The position numbers and the translations under genes are program-made. DNA of 27,560 nucleotides, taken from NCBI GenBank assembly GCA_026389695.1, contig JAPLHI010000138.1, positions 1 through 27,560 on the forward strand, in the 5' to 3' direction. The DNA is from Chloroflexota bacterium. GTDB lineage: Bacteria; Chloroflexota; Dehalococcoidia; GIF9; UBA5629. The notes beneath the pieces are model-generated. The model ran no database searches and was not told the DNA's origin. It was given only the letters and a program-made list of their open reading frames with translations. Below, piece after piece: positions 1-7,234 of the stretch; positions within the stretch are counted from its first letter, which is position 1; each line of letters opens with the position of its first letter.

Positions 1-85
1 CCGCCGCGAAGTGGCCGAACTCGTGTGTCAGAACGAGCAGTATGAGCACGGCAATGAAAATGAGTATGGTTACTAAGATTGACAT
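1..85 (-). CDS. rseP: RseP-like site-2 zinc metalloprotease, N-terminal fragment
   Basis: Only the first 28 codons are in the window; the gene runs off the left edge. The visible peptide is one hydrophobic helix followed by H-E-F-G-H at residues 21-25, which is the HExxH zinc site of intramembrane site-2 proteases (RseP/EcfE, family M50). These enzymes cut transmembrane substrates such as anti-sigma factors inside the membrane. The ATG (83-85) lies inside the 3' end of dxr, a 13-base overlap that implies translational coupling. The dxr-rseP order is widespread in bacteria. The family is clear from motif plus neighbour, but the downstream PDZ and second half of the active site cannot be seen. 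Confidence 0.85.
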   Translation of the reverse strand, partial: MSILVTILIFIAVLILLVLTHEFGHFAA

Positions 86-1218
86 TTGATTTCCTTACTG
101 ACTACATGCATGGCCGTTTCCCTGGCCCACCTGTCAGCCTCGATGATGTCTTCCAGCCCGGGATTGGCATTGTTTTGATGCAGATTCAGAGTTTTTTCAA
201 TTATTTTTTCTATGTCCAGGAAGCCGATTTGTTTCTTTAAAAAAAAATCCACCGCGATTTCATCCGCCCCGCATAATACAGCCGGATATGTGCCTCCTTT
301 TTTACCTGCTTCAAGTGCAAGTTTCAAGCACGGGAAAGACTCGTAATTCACCGGTTCAAAAGTGAATGTTCTCATCTCATCAAATGTCAGACGCGCAATG
401 TTTTTATTGTGTAGCCTCTGCGGATAAAACAGCACATATTGTATGGGCAGATGCATGTCAGGCATACTCATCTGGGCTTTAACAGAGCCGTCTTCGAATT
501 CAATCATTGAGTGTACAATGCTTTGTCTGTGTATGACTATCTCAATTTTAGGGTATGGGATACCGAAAAGCCAATGCGCTTCTATAGCCTCCAAACCTTT
601 ATTAAATAAAGTCGCTGAATCAACAGTTACCTTTTTGCCCATCTTCCAGGTAGGATGGTTCAGGGCGTCTTCAGTAGAGATGTTATTAAGTTTATCATGT
701 GGAATACCATAGAATGGCCCCCCTGAGGCGGTCAGGAATAGCCTGGAAACAGCTGAATCTTCACCTTTTAAACATTGCCAGATGGCATTGTGTTCGCTGT
801 CTATGGGGAAAATTTGGGATCCGGTCTGCTTTGCCATCCCTGTAAGCAGCTCCCCGGCCATAACCAGGATTTCCTTATTAGCGAGCGCAACTGATTTACC
901 CGCTCTTAAAGCCGATACGGTCGGATTGAGGCCCGCGCGTCCCGTAGTAGCGATGATTACCAGATCAACATCAGGAAAGGAAGCCATGTCTTCCATAGTT
1001 GAAGTTTGAACCTGTGCAGGTACTTCTCCCGGCGAATGCGAGAATGCAAACCTGGGTTTGAATTCATGCAATTGTGCCTTAAACTGACTTATGTTATTGC
1101 CACAGGCCAGTCCGATAATTTCGAATCTATGAGGAAACGCGCGCACTATATCCAGGGTTTGCCGTCCGATAGATCCGGTAGAACCTAATATGGCTAATTT
1201 TTTTACCGTGTGTCTCAT
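73..1218 (-). CDS. dxr: 1-deoxy-D-xylulose 5-phosphate reductoisomerase
   Basis: Second step of the MEP isoprenoid pathway: converts DXP to MEP with NADPH, in the cytosol. The 381-aa product has the usual family length. Residues 10-18 carry the Rossmann signature G-S-T-G-S-I-G. Further conserved blocks are visible: A-N-K-E near residue 113, P-I-D-S-E-H-N-A near 138 (metal and substrate binding) and the A-S-G-G-P-F stretch that follows. The ATG at 1216-1218 has no clear Shine-Dalgarno sequence, and a TATAAC-like box lies only about 14 bases upstream, so a short leader is possible. The stop overlaps the rseP start. In many bacteria dxr directly follows cdsA; here about 4.5 kb separates them, so dxr must have its own promoter. 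TATAAT-like boxes occur at 1265-1270 and near 1298-1303 on the minus strand. Confidence 0.96.
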   Translation of the reverse strand: MRHTVKKLAILGSTGSIGRQTLDIVRAFPHRFEIIGLACGNNISQFKAQLHEFKPRFAFSHSPGEVPAQVQTSTMEDMASFPDVDLVIIATTGRAGLNPTVSALRAGKSVALANKEILVMAGELLTGMAKQTGSQIFPIDSEHNAIWQCLKGEDSAVSRLFLTASGGPFYGIPHDKLNNISTEDALNHPTWKMGKKVTVDSATLFNKGLEAIEAHWLFGIPYPKIEIVIHRQSIVHSMIEFEDGSVKAQMSMPDMHLPIQYVLFYPQRLHNKNIARLTFDEMRTFTFEPVNYESFPCLKLALEAGKKGGTYPAVLCGADEIAVDFFLKKQIGFLDIEKIIEKTLNLHQNNANPGLEDIIEADRWARETAMHVVSKEIKCQS

Positions 1219-1301
1219 AAGAAAAATACAGTTATAATGTTACATCAAATGAATTGGCGGAGCTATTATATAGTAATTACCGGATACCGGATGTGCATTA
1301 T

Positions 1302-1349
1302 AAAAATTGTACCCCGGTCACCCTCTTAACGATATCCAGGTGACCGGGG
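1302..1349 (-). terminator. Rho-independent terminator after the B-box membrane protein gene
   Basis: A perfect 11-bp stem is formed by 1312-1322 and 1339-1349 (C-C-C-C-G-G-T-C-A-C-C and its complement) with a 16-base loop. Read on the minus strand it is followed by ACAATTTTTA. It lies just past the stop of the 1394-1816 gene and upstream of dxr, so it separates the two units. Confidence 0.8.
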
Positions 1350-1393
1350 CTAATATTAAAGATTCCAGTGTACAAATATTTCGGTGGATTTGA

Positions 1394-1816
1394 TTATTGC
1401 AGATCCATACCTTCAAGCACTAGAATACCTGTGACGAAAAGAATAGTCACAATTATAGAGATTATAACCGCGATTACAGAAAGCACGATACCCCATATCA
1501 GCATGGATCGCGCCTTCTTGGGATCCCTGCTCTTGGTGGCAGCCCATGCGATTATGCCGCCTATCCAGGACCAGCCGCCAAAGAAAAAGGGCAAAATTAC
1601 CAGTAGCCACCATGCCCCACTGACACCTGTCTGTACAGGAGCCGGTTCAACCTTGGCGGGCTGAACTTCTGATTTGGAAACAAATAGTTTATTTGCGCAC
1701 GGCTGGCAGTATACTTTTTCCTGGAGTTCAGTTCGACAAGCAATGCAAACCATTTTGCCGCAGCTCACGCATGCTCCAACAGAATCTTTACCGGGATGAT
1801 AAGAACAATCAGCCAT
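1394..1816 (-). CDS. B-box zinc-binding membrane protein, function unknown
   Basis: The 140-aa protein begins with a cysteine/histidine cluster at C4, H7, C16, C19, C24, C27, C37 and C40. This spacing matches a B-box-type zinc-binding domain. A Pro/Val-rich linker (about residues 45-65) follows, then two transmembrane segments (about 67-93 and 104-136) separated by a short basic loop. A strong ribosome-binding site (GGAGGAGG) precedes the ATG. Such small soluble zinc domain/two-helix proteins are common in Dehalococcoidia and Firmicutes, but no function is established. The gene is a single-gene unit with its own promoter (1859-1887) and terminator (1302-1349). Confidence 0.85.
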   Translation of the reverse strand: MADCSYHPGKDSVGACVSCGKMVCIACRTELQEKVYCQPCANKLFVSKSEVQPAKVEPAPVQTGVSGAWWLLVILPFFFGGWSWIGGIIAWAATKSRDPKKARSMLIWGIVLSVIAVIISIIVTILFVTGILVLEGMDLQ

Positions 1817-1858
1817 TGTATACCTCCTCCAAATAATTGCGAAGCTGAATTACCTGAT

Positions 1859-1887
1859 ATTATAGTCACAGTCGTGACACAATGCAA
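1859..1887 (-). promoter_or_regulatory. Promoter with internal dyad for the B-box membrane protein gene
   Basis: On the minus strand, TTGCAT (1882-1887) and TATAAT (1859-1864) are separated by exactly 17 bases. The spacer holds a dyad GTCAC-N4-GTGAC (1865-1878), a possible repressor site. The -10 is a perfect consensus; the -35 matches only 3 of 6. Confidence 0.55.
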
Positions 1888-2009
1888 TGTATACTTTACT
1901 TTATCTCTACCTTGTGTATAATTATCGTGTCGCACCTCCTTTGGAAACTCCAATTTTTAGACTTTAAGTTTGTGTATCAAATATGGACTGGGACACTTCT
2001 AAATCTTAC

Positions 2010-2026
2010 TGATTTGTAACAAATCA
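2010..2026. promoter_or_regulatory. Perfect 8-bp dyad, candidate operator of the small Cys-rich gene
   Basis: TGATTTGT-A-ACAAATCA is a perfect inverted repeat with one central base. It lies 24 bases upstream of the start codon at 2050 and just before its GGAGG ribosome-binding site, a usual place for an operator. It could instead be a short hairpin in the 5' leader. No regulator gene is visible nearby. Confidence 0.35.
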
Positions 2027-2049
2027 TTATTAAATACGGAGGTATAAAA

Positions 2050-2304
2050 ATGCCAAAGCAGAAAATTTTAAATTGCCCCATGAAATTTAACAGCAAAACA
2101 CTTGAAGCTGATGGCTTTATTAAAAAGGAAACCTGTTTATGTGATGAAGAATCATGTTCCTGGTGGAGGCCAAGCACGAACCTGTGCGCGGTAACCAACC
2201 TCATAGAGGTAATGAACAAGCTGGAACTGGTGGCTGGAATGCAGCTTAAGGCCTTGCTGCCGGACTTCCAGTCGAAAACAACGATAGTTGATGTAGAAAG
2301 ATAA
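2050..2304 (+). CDS. Small cysteine-rich hypothetical protein
   Basis: An 84-aa product with five cysteines (C9, C29, C31, C36, C46) and W38-W39. The C-X-C and C-X4-C spacing suggests metal or Fe-S binding, but I do not recognise a named family. The C-terminal half (about 50-84) looks like a helix followed by a short strand. The case for a real gene is a strong ribosome-binding site (CGGAGG, seven bases before the ATG) and the clustered cysteines. A longer frame on the opposite strand (1977-2408) lacks such a site. It lies between two unrelated units and probably is transcribed alone. Confidence 0.7.
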   Translation: MPKQKILNCPMKFNSKTLEADGFIKKETCLCDEESCSWWRPSTNLCAVTNLIEVMNKLELVAGMQLKALLPDFQSKTTIVDVER

Positions 2305-2307
2305 CGG

Positions 2308-2340
2308 GAAACATGTGTTAATTCGGCACATTTCGCTTTT
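2308..2340 (+). terminator. Weak hairpin after the small Cys-rich gene
   Basis: GAAACATGTG and CACATTTC form an imperfect stem (one bulge) around a nine-base loop, followed by GCTTTTA. The stem is short and the U-tract is poor, so this is only a possible terminator. Confidence 0.3.
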
Positions 2341-2383
2341 AGTTGTATAGTCACCACTAGAAGCAATAATCGACGATTTGAGT

Positions 2384-2389
2384 TATAAT
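2384..2389 (+). promoter_or_regulatory. -10 box ahead of the enoyl-CoA hydratase gene
   Basis: A perfect TATAAT lies 33 bases before the start codon at 2422. No good -35 hexamer is found 16-18 bases upstream, so the promoter may depend on an activator. A small dyad, TAGT-CACC-ACTA, lies about 27 bases upstream (2346-2360 region). Confidence 0.4.
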
Positions 2390-2421
2390 GTAGCGCGAAA
2401 TTTAACAATCAAGGAGGTACC

Positions 2422-3198
2422 ATGGCTTACGATACTCTGATTCTGGAGAGGGAAGGAGCAGTTGGGATCATCACTCTTAATCGCCCGCCGGTGCATCCGT
2501 TCAATTACCCGGCAATCGATAATCTCGGCAAGGCTTTCACTGAATTGGAAAATGATAAGTCTATTCGTACCGTAATAATCACGGGTTCAGGAGAGAAAGC
2601 CTTTTCGGCGGGTTTTGATATTGCCAGCTTCACCGATCCTATGAGTGTATGGATGCCGAGATACGGCCACATAGTATATAACAGGATCGAGAGATCGGCG
2701 AAACCTGTTGTTGCCGCCATTAACGGCTTTGCACTCGGTGGTGGCCTGGAACTGGCACTGGCGTGTCATTTCAGGGTTATGGTTGATGAACCGAAGGCTG
2801 TGTTAGGCCTGCCGGAAATCAACCTTGGCATCATCCCGGGGTGGGGTGGTACCCAGAGGCTGCCACGGCTTATCGGGCGCACCAGGGCGCTTGAAATAGC
2901 GTTGATGGGAAGAAGGATTGGCGCCAAAGAAGCTTATGACTGGGGTCTGATTAATAAAGTCTCTAAAACCGGCGAAGTGCTGCAGGACGCCAAGGAATAT
3001 GCGATGGCCTTAAGCAAACGTGCGCCGCTGGCCCTGAAGGCTATCCTTAACGCTGTGGTTCTGGGCCAGGATACCAATATGTCAGCCGGTATTGAGATCG
3101 AGCTTGCCGGTTCTCAGATCGTTAGTTCCTCCAAGGATGCCATGGAAGGCATGACGGCTTTCATGCAAAAGCGCGAAGCTAAATTCATCGGGGAATAG
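2422..3198 (+). CDS. Enoyl-CoA hydratase (crotonase family)
   Basis: The 258-aa protein is a standard-length crotonase that adds water to trans-2-enoyl-CoA in beta-oxidation. The oxyanion-hole stretch F-S-A-G-F-D is at residues 61-66. Both catalytic glutamates are present, E110 in G-G-L-E-L-A and E132 in L-P-E-I-N-L-G. They are followed by P-G-W-G-G-T-Q-R, typical of hydratases rather than other crotonase-fold enzymes. AAGGAGG lies just before the ATG. It is followed 30 bases later by the first of two hydroxyacyl-CoA dehydrogenases, forming a plus-strand beta-oxidation operon. Substrate chain length cannot be read from the sequence. Confidence 0.92.
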   Translation: MAYDTLILEREGAVGIITLNRPPVHPFNYPAIDNLGKAFTELENDKSIRTVIITGSGEKAFSAGFDIASFTDPMSVWMPRYGHIVYNRIERSAKPVVAAINGFALGGGLELALACHFRVMVDEPKAVLGLPEINLGIIPGWGGTQRLPRLIGRTRALEIALMGRRIGAKEAYDWGLINKVSKTGEVLQDAKEYAMALSKRAPLALKAILNAVVLGQDTNMSAGIEIELAGSQIVSSSKDAMEGMTAFMQKREAKFIGE

Positions 3199-3228
3199 AT
3201 GAAAAAATAAGCAAGGAGAAACTGATAT

Positions 3229-4401
3229 ATGAAGGTAGGAGATATTAAAAAGATCGCCATAGTGGGCTCCGGTGATATGGGTCATGGCATTGCAGAGGTT
3301 GCTGCCATGGCAGGCTACAAGGTCAATATGTACGATATCAGACAGGAATTTGTGGATAAAGGTATCGGAAAAATAAAAGACAGCCTTGCCAAGCAGGTCT
3401 CAAAGCAAAAGATGACCCAGGCAGATATGGACAAATCCATGGCCAATGTAGCTGGCTTTACTGTATTGAAAGACGCCGTCAAAGATATTGACTACATGAT
3501 TGAAGCTGCTCCGGAGATCATGGATTTGAAGCAAAAAATATTCAAAGAATGCGATGAGTTTGCTCCCAAACATGCGATCCTTGCCTCAAATACTTCAACT
3601 ATGAGCATAACCAAAATGGCGGAAGCTACTAAAAGACCGGACAAGGTAGTAGGTCTGCACTTTTTCAACCCGGTGGCGATGATGCTTCTGGTAGAAGTGA
3701 TCAAGGGTAACAAGACGTCTGAGGAGACAATGAATGTAAGCACCGATCTGGCCTTATCTTTTACAAATTTCAGGGGCAAGATGGTACCAGTAAGAGTGCA
3801 TAAAGACACACCGGGCTTTATATTTAACCGGCTGGGAGCGCCGTCCGGAATGTATCTTTCCTATCTATTAGATAAAGGCCTGGTAAATCCCGAGGCAGTC
3901 GATGCAAAAATTAGAAGCTTTGGCGCGCCCATGGGCCCCTATGAAACGATGGATTTTTCCGGTCTGGATATCTCCTTTAATGGCGCCAAATATTATGCGA
4001 GTACTTTGTCTCCTGATTTTGCGCCGAGGTCATGGTTAATCAAGAAAAACGAAACCGGTGAACTGGGTAAAAAGACAGGGAAAGGTATTTTTGAATGGGT
4101 TGGTGGGGCACGGCCAACCATAGATATGAGTAAAGCCGATCCCAATTTCGATCCCATGGATCTGGTCTGCATTCAGGTCAATGAAGGCACCAAGTTATTG
4201 CAGGCCGGTGTGGCCAAGAGTGCTGCTGAAATTGATCTGGCGATGGTACATGGAGGTGGCAGAGCCTTCGGTCCGTTCGCTCTTGGCAAGGGTATGGGAT
4301 GGGATAAGGTAGCGGAAAGGTGTGAAGCCATAGCTAAGAAGACCGGTATTAACTGGTATATGCCCACCGAGACCCTTAAGAAAGGTAATATCAGTATCTA
4401 G
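3229..4401 (+). CDS. 3-hydroxyacyl-CoA dehydrogenase, copy 1
   Basis: The 390-aa protein oxidises 3-hydroxyacyl-CoA with NAD+. A Rossmann motif G-S-G-D-M-G is at residues 13-18. The catalytic dyad is H144 (G-L-H-F-F-N-P-V) and E156, the same 12-residue spacing as in known enzymes. S120 is in A-S-N-T-S, and the N-R pair follows P-G-F-I. The protein is about 110 residues longer than the minimal (about 280-aa) enzyme. The extra C-terminal part (about 290-390) looks like a second, partial 3HCDH domain. The start has a GGAG site. It lies between the hydratase gene and a close paralog (see 4482-5654). Confidence 0.93.
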   Translation: MKVGDIKKIAIVGSGDMGHGIAEVAAMAGYKVNMYDIRQEFVDKGIGKIKDSLAKQVSKQKMTQADMDKSMANVAGFTVLKDAVKDIDYMIEAAPEIMDLKQKIFKECDEFAPKHAILASNTSTMSITKMAEATKRPDKVVGLHFFNPVAMMLLVEVIKGNKTSEETMNVSTDLALSFTNFRGKMVPVRVHKDTPGFIFNRLGAPSGMYLSYLLDKGLVNPEAVDAKIRSFGAPMGPYETMDFSGLDISFNGAKYYASTLSPDFAPRSWLIKKNETGELGKKTGKGIFEWVGGARPTIDMSKADPNFDPMDLVCIQVNEGTKLLQAGVAKSAAEIDLAMVHGGGRAFGPFALGKGMGWDKVAERCEAIAKKTGINWYMPTETLKKGNISI

Positions 4402-4481
4402 TTAAGCACGTTACTTTCAGTAAACGCAAAACCAAGCTAATTGGGGAATAGATAAAAAAATATAAAGGAGAGAATAGATCT

Positions 4482-5654
4482 ATGAAGGTTGAGGACGTCA
4501 AGAAAATTGCAGTAGTAGGCTCAGGCGATATGGGCCATGGCATTGCAGAGGTTGCTGCCATGGCAGGTTACAAGGTCAACATGTACGATATCAAGCAGGA
4601 ATTTGTTGACAAGGGCTTGGGTAAAATCAAGGATAGTCTGACCAAGCAGGTGTCCAAGCAGAAAATGACCCAGGAAGCCATGGACAAAATTATGGGCAGT
4701 CTGACAGGATTCACTGTTTTAAAGGATGCTGTCAAAGATGTTGATTTCATGGTAGAAGCTGCCCCTGAGATCCTGGACCTCAAACAGAAGATATTCAAAG
4801 AGTGCGATGAGTTTGCACCCAAGCATGCCATTCTTGCTTCCAATACTTCCAACATGAGCATCACCAAAATTGCTGCGGCTACCAAGAGGCCGGACAAGGT
4901 CGTAGGCTTGCATTTCTTTAATCCGGTTGCGATGATGCTCCTTGTCGAAGTTATTCGCGGCGACAAGACATCCGATGAAACAATGAATGTATCTGCCGAC
5001 CTGGTTAAGGGCTGGAAGAACTTCAGGGGTGCGATGGTAGCAATCAGGGTTGAGAAAGATACCCCGGGCTTCATTTATAACAGGCTTGGCGCTCCCGCCG
5101 GTCTTTACCTGGCAATTTTGCTTGAAAAAGGCACGGTGAATCCTGAGGCGGCGGATGCCAAGGTCAGATCCATAGGCGCGCCGATGGGCCCCTATGAAAC
5201 CATGGATTTTGCGGGGCTTGATATTATGATGCACAGCATGAAGTACTTTGCTGAGGTATTATCCCCGGAATTCAAACCGAAGTCCTGGCTGGAAAAGAAA
5301 AACGCGGACGGACAACTGGGTAAAAAAGTTGGCAAGGGCCTTTTCGATTGGCCCGGCGGCGCCAGGCCGACTATCGACCTGAGCAAAGCAGATCCTAATT
5401 TCGATCCCATGAATATTATGTGCCTGGAGGTAAACGAAGGTACCAAGCTGCTCGAAGCCGGCGTGGCCAAGAGCGCTGCGGAGATTGACCTTGCCATGGT
5501 AAACGGAGGTGGTGGCATCTTTGGCCCGTTCGCTCTTTGCAAAGGTATGGGCTGGGATAAAGTGGCACAGAGGTGTGAAGAAATTTCCAAGCAAATGGGA
5601 ATTACCTGGTTTATGCCCACCGAGACACTGAAGAAAGGTAATATCCAGCTTTAA
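4482..5654 (+). CDS. 3-hydroxyacyl-CoA dehydrogenase, copy 2 (tandem paralog)
   Basis: Same length (390 aa) as its neighbour, alignable without gaps and about 78% identical by hand count. It keeps the Rossmann glycines, the H144/E156 dyad and the extra C-terminal 3HCDH segment. Differences cluster in the likely substrate region: about residues 173-190 and 248-275, for example the residues after G-L-D-I. This suggests the copies have different acyl-CoA preferences, though that is inference. AAAGGAG precedes the ATG. The spacer before it carries a decayed copy of the end of the hydratase gene, which marks how the duplication arose. Confidence 0.93.
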   Translation: MKVEDVKKIAVVGSGDMGHGIAEVAAMAGYKVNMYDIKQEFVDKGLGKIKDSLTKQVSKQKMTQEAMDKIMGSLTGFTVLKDAVKDVDFMVEAAPEILDLKQKIFKECDEFAPKHAILASNTSNMSITKIAAATKRPDKVVGLHFFNPVAMMLLVEVIRGDKTSDETMNVSADLVKGWKNFRGAMVAIRVEKDTPGFIYNRLGAPAGLYLAILLEKGTVNPEAADAKVRSIGAPMGPYETMDFAGLDIMMHSMKYFAEVLSPEFKPKSWLEKKNADGQLGKKVGKGLFDWPGGARPTIDLSKADPNFDPMNIMCLEVNEGTKLLEAGVAKSAAEIDLAMVNGGGGIFGPFALCKGMGWDKVAQRCEEISKQMGITWFMPTETLKKGNIQL

Positions 5655-5687
5655 TTAATACAAATTGAATGGTCTTTAATTAAGCAG

Positions 5688-5770
5688 CAGGGTTGGCTTT
5701 CAAGTTATAAGGCGCTTGCTACCGGCGAATGCAGCGTAGCAACGAAGAATTAGCTGGACAGCCAACCCTG
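5688..5770. repeat. Nested inverted repeat between convergent genes
   Basis: CAGGGTTGGCT (5688-5698) is perfectly complementary to AGCCAACCCTG (5760-5770). The second arm codes for the end of CdsA. Inside the 61-base interval lies a second stem, TTGCTAC (5716-5722) with GTAGCAA (5736-5742). It lies where plus-strand transcription from 5654 and minus-strand transcription through cdsA converge, so it may be a two-way terminator. Neither side has a good U-tract. Confidence 0.5.
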
Positions 5771-6562
5771 ATTGTTTACCAGGAAAATCAGGTAATAGGC
5801 TACCGGGGCTATTAAAAGATGGCTGTCTATCCGGTCCAGGATGCCCCCGTGACCGGGTAATAACTGACCGGCATCCTTAGTATGCATATTCCTCTTCAGC
5901 AGAGATTCAACCAAGTCTCCTAACAGCGAGAATATACCTATAATTAATCCTACTATAGTCAATTGCCACAGGTTCAACGGCAATTGGAACCATACACCCA
6001 ATATCAAAGCGAATAGTATAGAAGCCGCTAATCCACCCGCGGATCCTTCCCACGTTTTGCCCGGGCTTATCGAAGATGCCAATGAATGTTTCCCTACGGT
6101 GCTGCCGACTGCATAAGCAAAGACATCGCTAAGTGCTGTACATGCAATAATTAGAAAAACCCACCACTTCCCGTCTTCCAGAGACCTGGTAAGTACATAA
6201 AAAGATAACATCCAGCCTATGTAAAGAATTCCTGCTACAGTCCAACCCCAATCTGCAAAAGCATTTTCTTTACTGCGTCTGAACAGCATCCACAGTAGAG
6301 GAATGACAGTAATCAACACGAAAAGCAAGGGGCAGGTAAAGCTATAGGGGCTGTGAGCATTAAGGATAAAAAGGACAGAAAAAACGAGTCCCAGATACAT
6401 AAGCGGCTGTGTGTGCTCGGTTTTTACCATCCGGTAAAACTCGAAAGTTGCGATTACTGAAACCATGCAGGCTGCGATAGTGAACCATGGATCTCCAAAC
6501 CATACAAACAGGCCGACAAAGACCGCAACTGATACACCGGTTATTATCCGTTTTATAACCAT
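5750..6562 (-). CDS. cdsA: Phosphatidate cytidylyltransferase (CDP-diacylglycerol synthase)
   Basis: A 270-aa membrane enzyme that makes CDP-diacylglycerol from phosphatidate and CTP for phospholipid synthesis. The sequence is mostly hydrophobic with about seven or eight helices. It carries the family signature near the C-terminus: S-P-G-K-T-W-E-G (about 167-174), then K-R-N-M-H-T-K-D and P-G-H-G-G-I-L-D-R-I-D. No clear ribosome-binding site precedes the ATG. The usual partner uppS is not between frr and cdsA; only 114 bases separate them. Confidence 0.95.
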   Translation of the reverse strand: MVIKRIITGVSVAVFVGLFVWFGDPWFTIAACMVSVIATFEFYRMVKTEHTQPLMYLGLVFSVLFILNAHSPYSFTCPLLFVLITVIPLLWMLFRRSKENAFADWGWTVAGILYIGWMLSFYVLTRSLEDGKWWVFLIIACTALSDVFAYAVGSTVGKHSLASSISPGKTWEGSAGGLAASILFALILGVWFQLPLNLWQLTIVGLIIGIFSLLGDLVESLLKRNMHTKDAGQLLPGHGGILDRIDSHLLIAPVAYYLIFLVNNQGWLSS

Positions 6563-6633
6563 ATTAATGCGAGGTTTCTAAGAATATCTGGATCAGTAAC
6601 TAACGTTTCTAAGCGCCGTACTATCAGTTAAAT

Positions 6634-6673
6634 AGGCAGTTGATGCCTTATCCCGCCTCTCACGCACCGGGAT
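6634..6673 (-). terminator. Two adjacent small hairpins downstream of frr
   Basis: ATCCCG (6650-6655) pairs with CGGGAT (6668-6673), and AGGCA (6634-6638) pairs with TGCCT (6644-6648). They lie in the 114-base gap between frr and cdsA, where uppS would be expected. There is no U-tract, so they may attenuate or process the transcript rather than end it. Confidence 0.3.
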
Positions 6674-6676
6674 TGA

Positions 6677-7234
6677 TCAGACTTCAGAGATTTCAGCTTC
6701 CTTTTCTTTTCCGATATGGTTGACTGCGTCGATAAAACTATCGGTAAGTTTTTGAAGTTGCCCGGTCGTACGTATGCTTTGATCCTGCGATATTTCCTTG
6801 TTCTTTTCCGCCTGCCTTAATTCATCAATGGTTTCTCTTCGAATATTGCGGACGCTTATGCGGGTTTCTTCCAGACGTTTATGTACTACCTTGATTAACT
6901 CTTTGCGCCGTTCCTCAGTGAGTGTGGGAATAGAAATACGAATTACGTTGCCGTCACTATTAGGATTCAAACCAAGCTCAGATTTAAGCAAGGCCTTTTC
7001 AATGTTCTGGATAATGCTTCGGTCCCATGGCTGTATCATGATCGTCCTGGGATCAGGGACAGATATGGACGCGAGTTGAATGAGGGGGGTGATTACTCCG
7101 TGGTAATCTACTTTAACATGTTCCACCAGGGCCGGTGACGCGCGCCCAGTACGGATGCCAGCTAATTCTTTGCTTAAAGCTTCTACGGTCCTTTTCATTT
7201 TAAGGTCAGCATTCTTGAGTATTTTTTCAATCAT
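6677..7234 (-). CDS. frr: Ribosome recycling factor
   Basis: A 185-aa protein of exactly the usual length. With EF-G it splits the post-termination ribosome. Family blocks are visible: R-T-G-R-A-S-P (residues 27-33), V-P-D-P-R-T-I-M-I-Q-P-W-D (about 59-71) and L-T-E-E-R-R-K-E-L (about 105-113). The long charged helices of domain I follow. The ATG overlaps the pyrH stop by four bases (ATGA), so translation is coupled. It follows the common tsf-pyrH-frr order. Confidence 0.97.
   Translation of the reverse strand: MIEKILKNADLKMKRTVEALSKELAGIRTGRASPALVEHVKVDYHGVITPLIQLASISVPDPRTIMIQPWDRSIIQNIEKALLKSELGLNPNSDGNVIRISIPTLTEERRKELIKVVHKRLEETRISVRNIRRETIDELRQAEKNKEISQDQSIRTTGQLQKLTDSFIDAVNHIGKEKEAEISEV

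Larger units (their letters stand above)
3162..5654 (+). repeat. Tandem gene duplication with vestige of the upstream gene end
   Basis: The last codons of the hydratase gene plus the spacer (about 3162-3228, including GGGGAATAGAT and an A-run) recur in degenerate form at about 4413-4481 (AAGCTAATT, then GGGGAATAGAT and A-run) directly before copy 2. The duplicated unit therefore ran from inside the 3' end of the hydratase gene through the dehydrogenase gene. Confidence 0.75.

Noticed and set aside
1977..2408. A 143-codon open frame on the minus strand over the small Cys-rich gene
   Set aside because: It has no ribosome-binding site and its composition looks random. The plus-strand frame has GGAGG at the right distance and a clustered Cys pattern.
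4568..5620. Several long minus-strand open frames opposite the second hydroxyacyl-CoA dehydrogenase
   Set aside because: They mirror the codon pattern of the real gene; similar shadows occur opposite copy 1 at the same relative place. They show no recognisable motifs.
6574..6613. Direct repeat GTTTCTAAG (6574-6582 and 6605-6613) upstream of cdsA
   Set aside because: Only nine bases, AT-rich, two copies; too short to separate from chance.
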